A program made the position numbers and the translations under genes. From positions 682,001-746,000 of the forward strand of contig NZ_SDPO01000002.1 in the NCBI RefSeq assembly GCF_004134865.1: a DNA stretch of 64,000 nucleotides. Reading direction: 5' to 3'. Within the stretch, counting starts at the first letter, position 1. Every line of letters begins with the position of its first letter. This document shows, piece by piece, positions 50,393 to 58,969 of the stretch. The notes beneath the pieces were generated by a model. The model saw only the letters and a program-made list of their open reading frames with translations. It was not told the DNA's origin and searched no databases. This stretch comes from Agromyces fucosus (GTDB lineage: Bacteria; Actinomycetota; Actinomycetes; Actinomycetales; Microbacteriaceae).

Positions 50393-51712
50393 CTACTTCA
50401 GCGAGAAGTAGGTGACGCTGCCGCCGCCCGAGGCGAGCGCCTCGTCGACGTTCCAGTAGTCGGCGTCCTTCGTGTGGCCGCCGACCCAGACGGTCGTGCC
50501 GTTCGCGCCGTGCTCGACCCGGGTGACGACGGCGGTGTGGTCGCGATCGCCCGAGCCGTCCCAGTCGAACTGCGCGATGTCGCCGACCTTGACGAGCCCG
50601 CGCTGCGAGTCGTCGAGCGGGGTCGCGAGGTCGGGGCGGCCGTACAGCCAGTCGCGCATCGCGGTCGAGCTCGACCAGCTCGGCGACATCGCGCCGGTCG
50701 CCTGGTCGTAGTACCAGCCGGCGTCCATCGCCCAGCCCCGGGCGACGAGCGACTGGCTCGTGAAGTTCGCGCAGTCGACACCGCTCAAGACGGTGTACTG
50801 CGCGGTGTTGTAACTGCTCCAGTAGGTGAGCACATAGCCCACCTGGGCGTCGATCGCGGGGTTCGAGGTGTACGTCAGGGTGAGGGACGTGGTCGGCGCG
50901 TACACGGCGGCCTCGTCGATCTCCGTGAGCTGGGCGGCGAGCGAGGCCGGAGCCGCGGCACCGGCGACGGTCGCGGTGCCGGGGGTGGCGACGGCGACCG
51001 GGGCGCCCGAGGCATCCGTGAACGCCACGGCCACTGCGCCGAGGGCGGTGTCGGCGACCGCGGGCACCTGGAAGGTCAACTGCTCGGCGGTCGCGGCGAC
51101 GATGGGAGCCGCAACGCCGCCGACGGCCACCTGGGCGACCTGGTCGAGCTGCTCGCCGGCGACGGTTACCTGCGTGCCGCCGGTGAACGGCGCAGCTGCG
51201 GTCGAGAGCCCGCTCGTGACGGTCGGTCGCTTCGCGATCGAGACCGGCGCGCTGATGACGTCGCGTTCGGCGGCGGATGCGGCCGAGGTGATCGAGGCCT
51301 CCTGAGCCGCGGCGAGCCGCGTCTCGTCATCGGCGGATGCCGCAGCGACGGCGCCGAACGCGCTGACGCTCAGGATCGCGCTCGCGCAGCCGAGTGCCAT
51401 GAACCTGCGGGGCGCGCCGCTCGACGGGCGGCGGTTGCGCACTCGTTCGGCACGGTGCCTCGCACGGCGCTCAGCACGGCGCTCGACCGCGGCGGTGTCG
51501 GCGCTGTCGGCGCTGTCGGCGCGCGCAGCACCGGCGTCGGCGGAAGCACCAGCGGCCGAAGCACCGGCGTCGGATGTCGCCGCGGTGACGGCATCCGTCG
51601 CGGATTCGCCCGGGAGTGCAGCGGCGCCCGATGACGGAGCGCGATACGTCGAGCGGCGTCGTGCGGGGAGTTCAGCGGGCGTGGAGGCAGACGAGAAGAA
51701 GGCGAAGGGCAC
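50393..51712 (-). CDS. Secreted protein with TIG/IPT and amidase domains
   Basis: A 439-residue exported protein. An unusual N-terminal region of about 100 residues is rich in Ala, Ser and Asp, then in Arg. A signal segment FMALGCASAILSVSAFGAVAAASA follows. Next comes a TIG/IPT-like beta domain (about 160-240, PTVTSGLSTAAAPFTGGTQVTVAGEQL). The C-terminal amidase-like (CHAP/NlpC-type, PF12671-like) domain has DCANFTSQSLVARGW with the catalytic Cys and RDHTAVVTRV with the His. It probably cuts wall peptides. The start is uncertain: GTG 51712 gives the full ORF, GTG 51442 a standard signal peptide. Confidence 0.78.
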   Translation of the reverse strand: MPFAFFSSASTPAELPARRRSTYRAPSSGAAALPGESATDAVTAATSDAGASAAGASADAGAARADSADSADTAAVERRAERRARHRAERVRNRRPSSGAPRRFMALGCASAILSVSAFGAVAAASADDETRLAAAQEASITSAASAAERDVISAPVSIAKRPTVTSGLSTAAAPFTGGTQVTVAGEQLDQVAQVAVGGVAAPIVAATAEQLTFQVPAVADTALGAVAVAFTDASGAPVAVATPGTATVAGAAAPASLAAQLTEIDEAAVYAPTTSLTLTYTSNPAIDAQVGYVLTYWSSYNTAQYTVLSGVDCANFTSQSLVARGWAMDAGWYYDQATGAMSPSWSSSTAMRDWLYGRPDLATPLDDSQRGLVKVGDIAQFDWDGSGDRDHTAVVTRVEHGANGTTVWVGGHTKDADYWNVDEALASGGGSVTYFSLK

Positions 51713-51800
51713 AGGCGGGGGGGATTCCGGGTACGTGATCGGGGGGCGATTGACACCCCATCACGCGAATTTGTGAGGAAGCCTCTCAAACTCTGGGAAG

Positions 51801-51824
51801 CCGGTGAGAGCGCGCTCTCGCCGG
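51801..51824. promoter_or_regulatory. 24-bp palindrome between the amidase and GntR genes
   Basis: CCGGTGAGAGCG / CGCTCTCGCCGG, 11 of 12 positions paired, no spacer. It resembles the GAGAGCGCTCTC boxes of the sugar operon at 55467 but has two extra central bases, so the same protein would probably not bind well. Confidence 0.4.
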
Positions 51825-51875
51825 AAAACCGGGGCCGCGACCGACCACCCGGCCCCCGTGCGCGCGGGCTGATCA

Positions 51876-51904
51876 AAACTGTTCTAGTATTTATAGAACA
51901 GTTT
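51876..51904 (+). promoter_or_regulatory. GntR-type operator over the gntR promoter
   Basis: AAACTGTTCTA (51876-51886), 7 nt, TAGAACAGTTT (51894-51904): perfect 11-bp arms. It overlaps -10-like sequences TAGTAT and TATAGA and ends 14 nt before the ATG. Strong candidate for autoregulation by the GntR protein. Confidence 0.7.
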
Positions 51905-51918
51905 GAAAGGTTCACCGC

Positions 51919-52269
51919 ATGCTGATCCGAGTCGACCCCGCGAGCGACACGCCGATCTTCGCCCAGATCGTCGCGTCCGTGCACGCCGACGCCGCCGCGG
52001 GACGACTCGCCGCAGGCGACCGCCTGCCCTCGGCCCGTGATGTCGCCGGCTCGCTCGGCATCAACCTGCACACGGTGCTGCGCGCCTACCAGCAGCTCCG
52101 CGACGAGGGGCTCGTCGACATGCGCCGCGGCCGAGGGGCCATCGTCACCGACGCGGTCGAGCCCCTCGCGCACCTGCACCACGACATCGCCGCGCTGGTC
52201 GCCCGTGCGCGCACCCTCGGCCTCGCCGCCGACACCCTCGCCGCTCTCGTGAAGGAGACCTACCGATGA
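51919..52269 (+). CDS. GntR family regulator (YtrA type)
   Basis: A 116-residue regulator consisting of a winged-helix GntR domain (DTPIFAQIVASVHADAAAGRLAAGDRLPSARDVAGSLGINLHTVLRAYQQLRDEGLVDMRRGRGAIV) and a short C-terminal dimerisation helix. That is the layout of the YtrA subfamily, which often controls membrane transport genes. GAAAGG precedes the ATG. Its stop overlaps the next gene by 4 bases (ATGA), so they are co-translated, and the perfect palindrome upstream suggests autorepression. Confidence 0.88.
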   Translation: MLIRVDPASDTPIFAQIVASVHADAAAGRLAAGDRLPSARDVAGSLGINLHTVLRAYQQLRDEGLVDMRRGRGAIVTDAVEPLAHLHHDIAALVARARTLGLAADTLAALVKETYR

Positions 52270-53279
52270 CCGCGCACGCCGACGTCCGCACCGCCCGCCG
52301 CCGCTTCCTGCTGATCGGCTGCGCGCTGCCGGCCGCCATCACCCTCGTCGCCGTCGCCCTCATGGTCGCCTGGCTCCCTGACGTTCCGCCGACGGTCGCC
52401 ACGCACTGGAGCGGGAGCGGCCCCGATGGATTCGGTCCCGCCTGGGTCGTCCCGCTCACCACGGCCCTGCTCGGGTTCGGCCTCGCAGCGCTCTTCGCTG
52501 GCATCATGCTCGTCGGCACGCGCGACGGCCAGTGGGGGCCGATGCTGCGGCTGCTCGGCGCGCTCTCGATCGGCACCAACGTGCTGCTGGTCGTCGGCAT
52601 CACCTGGACGTTCGGGATGCAGCGCGGACTCGCCGACCCGCAGGACGCCCCCGGCGTCGGGTGGCCGCTGCTCGTGAGCGGGCTGCTCGCCGCCGGCGCG
52701 GGAGTCGGCGCGTGGTTCGCGCAGCCGAACGTCACGACCGACGGTCGCACCCCGGCTCGCACCGTCGAACCGCTCGACCTCGCCGCCGGCGAGCGGGCGA
52801 TGTGGGTGCGCACGACGGCCATGGCCCCAGCGGCCGTGGTCGCGATCATCCTGAGCATCGTCGCCCTCGCGATCGGCACCGTCGTCGTCGCCGCCGCGGG
52901 CTCGACGGCCTGGTGGGTGATGCTCGGGGTGACCGTGCTGCTCGTACTCCTCGCCGTCACGACGTTCGTGTTCCGGGTCCGCGTCGACGACCGCGGCCTC
53001 CTCGTGCGCTCCCCCGTCGGCGTCCCGCGCTTCAGCGTGCCCCTCGCCGAGGTCGAGGCGGTGTCCGTCAGGAACGTGCACCCGACCGCCGAGTTCGGCG
53101 GCTGGGGCATCCGCATCGCACCCGACGGCGCGTTCGGCATCGTGCTCCGCGCCGGCGAGGCGCTGCAGGTCACGCGTCGGGGCGGTCGGCGATTCGTCGT
53201 GACCGTCGACGACGCCGCCACCGCGGCCGCACTGCTCGAGGCGCTCAGCTCACGGGAGCGCGTCGACCCGCCTCGCTGA
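52266..53279 (+). CDS. DUF1648 domain membrane protein
   Basis: A 337-residue membrane protein. The N-terminal region has a helix and then LPDVPPTVATHWSGSGPDGFG, the DUF1648 signature. About five to six helices follow (near 14-35, 58-80, 90-112, 131-150, 190-213, 218-240), then a C-terminal soluble domain (about 245-330) with strands like a PH-type fold. Proteins of this kind, as in SdpI/YtrA neighbourhoods, are found with GntR-type regulators and may act in immunity to or sensing of envelope-active compounds; that link is inference. Confidence 0.82.
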   Translation: MTAHADVRTARRRFLLIGCALPAAITLVAVALMVAWLPDVPPTVATHWSGSGPDGFGPAWVVPLTTALLGFGLAALFAGIMLVGTRDGQWGPMLRLLGALSIGTNVLLVVGITWTFGMQRGLADPQDAPGVGWPLLVSGLLAAGAGVGAWFAQPNVTTDGRTPARTVEPLDLAAGERAMWVRTTAMAPAAVVAIILSIVALAIGTVVVAAAGSTAWWVMLGVTVLLVLLAVTTFVFRVRVDDRGLLVRSPVGVPRFSVPLAEVEAVSVRNVHPTAEFGGWGIRIAPDGAFGIVLRAGEALQVTRRGGRRFVVTVDDAATAAALLEALSSRERVDPPR

Positions 53280-54570
53280 GCCCGGCACGGCGGGCGCGCA
53301 GCCCGGCGACGATGAGCGGCACGAGCACGAGCAGCGCGACGACGTTCACTCCGGCGAAGCCCGCGGCTCCGAGCACGACCCCCGAGAGCGCAGCGGATGC
53401 CGCGGCCGCGAGATTCATCGCGGCGTCGGTCGCGCCCTGCAACGGCACCCGGATCGACGGCTCGACCGAGGTCGTGAGCAGCGTCGATCCGCCGATGAGT
53501 CCGCACGACCAGCCGAGGCCGAGGAGGCCGAGCGCGAGCGGCACGAGCAGCATGTCGTCGGCGGGCGCGAGGATGCCGATGAGCGCCGCCGCCGTGAGGA
53601 TGCCGACGCCGATCACGATCACGCGCGGCGGGCCGATGCGGTCGGCGAGCCAGCCGACGAGCGGGCTCGCCCCGTACATCCCGATGATGTGGATGCTGAT
53701 CACGACGCCGACGAGCGAGAGCGAGAGGCCGTGGGCGGTCATGTGCACCGGGGTCATCACCATGACGCCCACCATGACGGTGTGCGAGCACACGATGGCG
53801 AGGATCGCGAAGAGCGACCGCGGTTCTCGCACGGCGATGCGGAACGCGGCCCACGCCCCGATGGGCTCGGCGGCGGGCGCCGCTCCCCCGGCGTCGACGA
53901 CGCGGTCGGGGGCGAGCTCATCGGCCTGCGTCCCGGCGTCGGGAGCGCTGCTCGCGGCGTCCGTCGCCATCGTGCCCGGCTTCGGCAGCCGAAGCAGCGT
54001 GGCCACGAGCAGGGTCGAGAGCGCGAACGCGACGCCCGAGAAGAGGAACGGGCCGACGAGCGGCGGCAGGCCGAGCGCGATGCCGACGGCGTTCCCCGTG
54101 GCCGACAGCAAGGGCCCCGCAACCGAGCCGATGGTGGTCGCCCAGAGCACGATCGACATCGAGCGCGCCTCGAACCCCGCGGCCGCGACCTCGGTCGCGG
54201 CGAAGCGCGCCTGCAGGCCCGCGGCACTGCCGGCGCCGAAGGCCGCCAGGCCGAGGAAGACGAGGGGAACCCAGCCGCTCGCAGCGGCGGCGATCACGAG
54301 CAGGGCGCCCGTCATCGCGAGCGCGTAGCCCGTCGCGAGCGCCACGTGGCGGCCCGAGCGGACCGCGAGCCGCGCGAGCGGGATCGCGACGATCGCGGCC
54401 CCGAGCACGCTGGCCGACTGGGCGAGGCCCGCGAGGGCGACGACGCCCGTCAGCTCTTCGACGAGGAGCGCGGCGACGGCGATGCCCGAGGCCACGCCGA
54501 CGCCCGCGAGGAGCTGGTTGACGACCAGCACCGTGAGCGAGAGGCCGCGATGCGGCACGCGCTCACTCAT
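53245..54570 (-). CDS. Major facilitator superfamily transporter
   Basis: A 441-residue MFS protein with about 12 helices and a cytosolic central loop (about 205-245). The loop is Ala/Pro-rich, as is usual between the two six-helix halves. The motif GWLADRIGPPRVI in the second half is the MFS motif A. Substrate unknown; drug or metabolite efflux is likely. Its 3' end overlaps the DUF1648 gene by 35 bases on the other strand. The start overlaps the stop of the VanY-type gene by 8 bases, so the two are co-transcribed. Confidence 0.86.
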   Translation of the reverse strand: MSERVPHRGLSLTVLVVNQLLAGVGVASGIAVAALLVEELTGVVALAGLAQSASVLGAAIVAIPLARLAVRSGRHVALATGYALAMTGALLVIAAAASGWVPLVFLGLAAFGAGSAAGLQARFAATEVAAAGFEARSMSIVLWATTIGSVAGPLLSATGNAVGIALGLPPLVGPFLFSGVAFALSTLLVATLLRLPKPGTMATDAASSAPDAGTQADELAPDRVVDAGGAAPAAEPIGAWAAFRIAVREPRSLFAILAIVCSHTVMVGVMVMTPVHMTAHGLSLSLVGVVISIHIIGMYGASPLVGWLADRIGPPRVIVIGVGILTAAALIGILAPADDMLLVPLALGLLGLGWSCGLIGGSTLLTTSVEPSIRVPLQGATDAAMNLAAAASAALSGVVLGAAGFAGVNVVALLVLVPLIVAGLRARRAGLSEAGRRAPVS

Positions 54571-55375
54571 ACTCGGGCGCTGCGGGCAGGCCGAAGAACT
54601 CCTCGAGCGTCGTGACGCCGGTCTCGTGCATCTCGGTCGCGAGCGGCACCCCGACGTAGCGGAAGTGCCACGGCTCGAACTCGTAGCCGGTGACGGGCGT
54701 CTTGTCGGCCGGGTAGCGCAGGATGAAGCCGAAGCGCCAGGCGTTGTCGCGCAGCCAGACGCCCTCTGCGGTGTCGGCGAAGCACGCGTCGAGCGAGCAG
54801 TCGCCGCTCTCGGCGCCGATGTCCATCACGAGGCCGGTCTGGTGCTCGCTGAACCCGGGCCGGGCCGTCAGCAGGTCGTCGCCGTCGTAGATCTCCTCCT
54901 GGGCGCTGTACGAGCGGAACGCGCTGTTCGACGCGAGCGTCAGGTCGGCCTCGTCGGACGCGGCCTGGAACATCGCGACGACCGCGTCGGCCGCCTCCTG
55001 TCGCATCATCGGGTCCCAGGTGTGCGGCACGTCGACGTCGACGAGGTCGTCGGGCTCGAAGTCCTGCGGATTCAGGGGGCGCAGCTTGTCGACGACCACC
55101 CAGATGCTGTTCGGGTCGTCGAGGGAGTGCGCCGTGCGGTCGAAGGTGTCGACGGCGGCGGGCTCCTGCGCCGCGCCGGACACCGGACGTGGGGTCGCGC
55201 TCTCAGCCGAATCGGATGCCCCGTCGCCGGGCGAACCCGCGGCCGAACCGCCCGCAACGGCGCCGATCACGACGACGGCGACGGCGACGAGGGCGAGGCT
55301 CAGCGAGCCGGCGATCACGAGACGACGCTTCTGCTGCGCCTCGTCGGACGGGTGCTGGCGTTCACTCGATGACAC
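54563..55375 (-). CDS. D-alanyl-D-alanine carboxypeptidase, M15 (VanY) family
   Basis: A 270-residue zinc peptidase anchored by an N-terminal helix (about 18-42). The extracytoplasmic M15B domain has the zinc and catalytic residues in SAFRSYSAQ, GFSEHQTGLVMDIG (His and Asp), and FEPWHFRYVG (Glu, His). It would trim D-Ala from wall peptides. GTG 55375 lies 6 nt after TAGACT, a leaderless arrangement. It is divergent from the sugar operon and leads a two-gene unit with the MFS gene. Confidence 0.9.
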   Translation of the reverse strand: MSSSERQHPSDEAQQKRRLVIAGSLSLALVAVAVVVIGAVAGGSAAGSPGDGASDSAESATPRPVSGAAQEPAAVDTFDRTAHSLDDPNSIWVVVDKLRPLNPQDFEPDDLVDVDVPHTWDPMMRQEAADAVVAMFQAASDEADLTLASNSAFRSYSAQEEIYDGDDLLTARPGFSEHQTGLVMDIGAESGDCSLDACFADTAEGVWLRDNAWRFGFILRYPADKTPVTGYEFEPWHFRYVGVPLATEMHETGVTTLEEFFGLPAAPEYE

Positions 55376-55466
55376 CGTTCGAGTCTACGCGGGGCTTGCT
55401 GAGCACCCACCGGAGCCCATCCCCGATGCCCGAAGAACGCTCGGGCCAGCGACGGGAACACTGCGT

Positions 55467-55558
55467 GAGAGCGCTCTCTTGACTTTTCCCGGACGACTGC
55501 ATAGAGTCACCTCTCGAATCGTGAGAGCGCTCTCACCGGTTGGGAAGAGAGCGCTCTC
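55467..55558 (+). promoter_or_regulatory. Promoter and three LacI-family operators of the sugar operon
   Basis: The promoter is TTGACT (55479-55484), 17 nt, TAGAGT (55502-55507). Three perfect palindromes surround it: GAGAGCGCTCTC at 55467-55478 directly before the -35, GTGAGAGCGCTCTCAC at 55521-55536 just after the expected start site, and GAGAGCGCTCTC at 55547-55558. Their form resembles the CebR box TGGGAGCGCTCCCA of Streptomyces (from memory). The regulator is probably the LacI-type gene at the end of the operon. Confidence 0.82.
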
Positions 55559-55601
55559 ACGCTGCGCACATTCCCGTCCACGCACACACAAAGGAGTGAC
55601 C

Positions 55602-56903
55602 GTGAAGCTCTCACGCCACACGAAGGTCGCCGCAGCCGTTGCCGGCGCAGCGACCATCGCCCTCCTCGCCTCCGCCTGCTCGTCCGGCGGCGGCGAAGAG
55701 ACCGACGGCGACATCACACTGACCGTCACCACGTTCGGCACGTTCGGATACGACGACCTCTACACCGAGTACGAGGAAGCCAACCCCGGCGTCACGATCG
55801 AGGCGACCAACATCGACACGGGCGGCAACGCCCGCACCGACGCCTTCACCAAGCTCGCCGCCGGCTCGGGCCTCTCCGACGTCGTCGCGATCGAGGAGGG
55901 CTGGCTCGGCGCGATCATGGAGGTCTCCGACCAGTTCGTCGACCTCACCGAGTACGGCATCGACGACCGCAAGGCCGACTGGGTCGACTGGAAGTACGAG
56001 CAGGCGACCGACCCCGAGGGCCGCGTCATCGGCTACGGCACCGACATCGGCCCGAGCGGCATCTGCTACAACGGCCCGGCACTCGAGGCTGCCGGCCTCG
56101 CGAGCGACCGCGAGAGCGTCGCCGAACTGCTGAACGGCGACTGGGCGCACTACTTCGACGTCGGACGCCAGTACCAGCAGGCGACCGGCAAGGCCTGGTT
56201 CGACCACTCGGGCTTCGTCTGGAACTCGATGGTCAACCAGATGCCCGAGGGGTACTACACGAGCGACGGCGAACTGAACGTCGAAGACAACGCGGACCTC
56301 AAGGCGAACTTCGACCTGCTCTCGGGCGCGGTCGACGACGGCCTCTCGGCCGCGCAGGCGGCGTGGGACTGGAACGGCGGCAAGTCGTTCGTCGACGGCA
56401 CCTTCGCGACCTTCGTCTGCCCGGGCTGGATGCTCGGCGTCGTCGAAGGCCAGGTCGAGACCGGCGGCGGCGACGCCTCCACCGGCTGGGACTTCGCCGA
56501 CGTCTTCCCCGGTGGCGCAGCCAACTGGGGCGGCGCCTTCCTCTCGGTCCCCGAGACCTCGGAGCACAAGGAAGCCGCAGCGAAGCTCGCGGACTGGCTC
56601 ACCCAGCCGGAGCAGCAGGTGAAGCAGTCGGCTGCCGCAGGCAACTTCCCGAGCACGATCGAAGCACAGGAGACCCTCGCCTCCGAGGCCACGCCGAACG
56701 AGTTCTTCAACGGCGCACCCACGGGCGCCATCCTCGCTGCTCGCGCTGAGGGCGTCGTCGCCCAGTTCAAGGGCCCCGACGACTCCGTGATCCAGGAGAA
56801 CGTCTTCGGTCCCGCGCTGTCGGCGCTCGACCGCGGCGAGGTCGACGGCACCGCCGCATGGGACCAGGCGATCGAGCTGCTCCACGAGCTCGTCGGCGAG
56901 TAG
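55602..56903 (+). CDS. cebE: CebE-like sugar-binding lipoprotein of an ABC importer
   Basis: A 433-residue extracellular solute-binding protein (family 1). The signal peptide ends in the lipobox LLASAC (about residues 19-24), and the mature protein has the expected two-lobe fold: LTVTTFGTFGYDDLYTEYEEANPG at the start, SDVVAIEEGWLG, GICYNGPALEAAGL and FVCPGWMLG. The substrate is probably cellobiose or a cello-oligosaccharide, judged from the gene order with two permeases, a GH1 beta-glucosidase and a LacI regulator. Start GTG 55602 has AAGGAG upstream. First gene of the operon. Confidence 0.83.
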   Translation: MKLSRHTKVAAAVAGAATIALLASACSSGGGEETDGDITLTVTTFGTFGYDDLYTEYEEANPGVTIEATNIDTGGNARTDAFTKLAAGSGLSDVVAIEEGWLGAIMEVSDQFVDLTEYGIDDRKADWVDWKYEQATDPEGRVIGYGTDIGPSGICYNGPALEAAGLASDRESVAELLNGDWAHYFDVGRQYQQATGKAWFDHSGFVWNSMVNQMPEGYYTSDGELNVEDNADLKANFDLLSGAVDDGLSAAQAAWDWNGGKSFVDGTFATFVCPGWMLGVVEGQVETGGGDASTGWDFADVFPGGAANWGGAFLSVPETSEHKEAAAKLADWLTQPEQQVKQSAAAGNFPSTIEAQETLASEATPNEFFNGAPTGAILAARAEGVVAQFKGPDDSVIQENVFGPALSALDRGEVDGTAAWDQAIELLHELVGE

Positions 56904-56917
56904 CCCCGCCACGGTAC

Positions 56918-56952
56918 GGATGTCCCTCGGGCACGTCGCCCGAGGGACATCC
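56918..56952 (+). other. Intra-operon hairpin after the binding-protein gene
   Basis: GGATGTCCCTCGGGC (56918-56932), loop ACGTC, GCCCGAGGGACATCC (56938-56952): a perfect 15-bp stem with no U-run. Hairpins at this place commonly stabilise the 5' mRNA piece or end part of the transcripts, giving more binding protein than permease. Confidence 0.8.
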
Positions 56953-56984
56953 CTCCCCCGCCAACTCCCACGACTGGACTTCGC

Positions 56985-58028
56985 ATGACCACGACCATTC
57001 GGCCCCCCGCGAGCGGGACCCCGACGCCGCAGCGCCGATCCGCGGCATCCGAACCCCTGACCTTCCGCCAGCGCCTCTCGCGCTTCGACGTCAAGGCGAG
57101 CCCGTACTTCTACGTCTCGCCCTTCTTCATCCTCTTCGCCCTCGTCGGCCTCTTCCCGCTCGGCTACACGCTCGTCGTGTCGATGCACGAGTGGGACCTC
57201 CTGAAGGGCCAGGGGCCGTTCGTCGGGTTCGAGAACTTCGTCGAGATCCTCGGCGACTCCATGTTCTGGAACTCGATCGGCAACACGATCAGCATCTTCC
57301 TGCTGTCGTCGATCCCCCAGCTGGCGATCGCCCTGATCGTCGCGTACCTGCTCGACCAGGGCCTGCGCGCGCCGACCTTCTGGCGCATGAGCGTGCTGCT
57401 GCCCTACATCGTGACCCCCGTCGCGGTGGCGATCATCTTCTCGAGCGCCTTCAACGAGGCCGACGGCCTCGTCAACAACATCCTCAACGTCTTCGGCATC
57501 CCCGACCAGGCGTGGAAGCACGACACCTTCCTCAGCCACATCGCGATCGCCACCATGGTGAACTTCCGCTGGACGGGCTACAACGCCCTCATCCTGCTCG
57601 CGGCGATGCAGTCGGTGCCGCGCGACCTCTACGAGTCGGCCGCGATCGACGGCGCCGGAGCCGTTCGCCGCTTCTTCTCGATCACGATCCCCTCGATCCG
57701 CCCGACGCTCATCTTCGTCATCATCACCGCCACGATCGGCGGCCTGCAGATCTTCACCGAGCCACGCCTCTTCGACGTCTCGACCGCCGGCGGCATCGGC
57801 GGCAGCGATCGACAGTTCCAGACGACCGTGCTGTTCATGTGGGAGCTCGCCTTCTTCCGACGCGACTTCGGCGAGGCCGCCGCCGTCGCCTGGCTGCTGT
57901 TCCTGCTCATCGTCGGATTCGGCCTCATCAACTTCCTGATCTCCCGGCGCATCGCCACCGGCGGCGACAAACCCGACCGCCGCGCGCGCCGCGCACGCGA
58001 ACGCGCCACCCGAGGAGGAGCGGCATGA
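56985..58028 (+). CDS. cebF: CebF-like ABC sugar permease, first subunit
   Basis: A 347-residue MalF-type inner-membrane permease with six helices. A cytosolic N-terminus of about 45 residues precedes the first helix (SPFFILFALVGLFPLGYTLVVS). The ATPase-contact EAA loop is YESAAIDGAGAVRRFFSITIPSIRPTL. The C-terminal tail is Arg-rich. It overlaps the next permease gene by 4 bases (ATGA). No ATP-binding subunit gene is in the operon, so a shared ATPase (MsiK-type) encoded elsewhere is expected. Confidence 0.87.
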   Translation: MTTTIRPPASGTPTPQRRSAASEPLTFRQRLSRFDVKASPYFYVSPFFILFALVGLFPLGYTLVVSMHEWDLLKGQGPFVGFENFVEILGDSMFWNSIGNTISIFLLSSIPQLAIALIVAYLLDQGLRAPTFWRMSVLLPYIVTPVAVAIIFSSAFNEADGLVNNILNVFGIPDQAWKHDTFLSHIAIATMVNFRWTGYNALILLAAMQSVPRDLYESAAIDGAGAVRRFFSITIPSIRPTLIFVIITATIGGLQIFTEPRLFDVSTAGGIGGSDRQFQTTVLFMWELAFFRRDFGEAAAVAWLLFLLIVGFGLINFLISRRIATGGDKPDRRARRARERATRGGAA

Positions 58029-58969
58029 GCACCCTGATCCCCGAACCCATCCCCGCGGTGATGATCGATGACGACGTCGAACCCGATCGACCCGCGCGTC
58101 CCCGCTGGGGCGACGGCGGCAACGGCCGCCGTCGCGCGATGGGCACCGCCGGCATCGGCAGCCGTCCCGGCTTCCTCACCTATGGGCTGCTCGCCGCGTT
58201 CATCATCGGCGGCGCCTACCCCCTCTGGTGGTCGGTCGTCGTCGGCAGCGGCACGAACGCCACCCGCGGCGAGACGCTCCCGCTCCTGCCTGGCGGCAAC
58301 TTCCTCGCCAACGCGACCAAGGTGCTCGACGCGATCCCGTTCTGGCTCGCCCTCGGCAACTCGATCATCATCTCGTCCGTCATCACGATCTCGGTCGTGA
58401 CGTTCTCGACGCTCGCCGGATACGCGTTCGCCAAGCTCCGCTTCCGCGGCCGCGACGGACTCATGGTGTTCGTCATCGCGACCATGGCGATCCCCACGCA
58501 GCTCGGCATCATCCCGCTGTTCATGGTCATGCGCGAGTTCGGCTGGACGGGCACCATCGGCGCCGTCATCGTGCCGACGCTCGTCACCGCCTTCGGCGTG
58601 TTCTTCATGCGGCAGTACCTCGTCGACGTCATCCCCGACGAGCTCATCGAGGCCGCCCGCGTCGACGGCGCGAACCAGATCCGCACCTTCTTCAACGTCG
58701 CACTGCCCGCCGCTCGGCCCGCGATGGCGATCCTCGGCCTCTTCACCTTCATGATGGCGTGGACCGACTACCTGTGGCCGCTCATCGTGCTGAGCCCGAC
58801 CAACCCCACGCTGCAGACGGCGCTCAGCCAGCTGCAGTCGGGGTACTACGTCGACTACTCCGTCGTGCTGACCGGCGCGGTGCTCGCCACCATCCCCCTG
58901 CTCGTGCTGTTCGTCATCGCGGGCAAGCAACTCATCTCGGGAATCATGCAAGGAGCTGTGAAGGGTTGA
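58025..58969 (+). CDS. cebG: CebG-like ABC sugar permease, second subunit
   Basis: A 314-residue MalG-type permease. After a polar N-terminal 45 residues, six helices follow (first near 50-70). The EAA loop is ELIEAARVDGANQIRTFFNVALPAARP. It pairs with the preceding permease to form the channel for the sugar delivered by the lipoprotein. The ATG overlaps the upstream stop, and its own TGA overlaps the TTG start of the beta-glucosidase, so the three reading frames are tightly coupled. Confidence 0.87.
   Translation: MSTLIPEPIPAVMIDDDVEPDRPARPRWGDGGNGRRRAMGTAGIGSRPGFLTYGLLAAFIIGGAYPLWWSVVVGSGTNATRGETLPLLPGGNFLANATKVLDAIPFWLALGNSIIISSVITISVVTFSTLAGYAFAKLRFRGRDGLMVFVIATMAIPTQLGIIPLFMVMREFGWTGTIGAVIVPTLVTAFGVFFMRQYLVDVIPDELIEAARVDGANQIRTFFNVALPAARPAMAILGLFTFMMAWTDYLWPLIVLSPTNPTLQTALSQLQSGYYVDYSVVLTGAVLATIPLLVLFVIAGKQLISGIMQGAVKG

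Noticed and set aside
51713..51875. Possible cyclic-di-AMP or other riboswitch in front of the secreted amidase gene
   Set aside because: Secreted wall hydrolases in actinobacteria can have such riboswitches, but I could not align the leader to conserved core sequences by eye. A covariance-model search would be needed.
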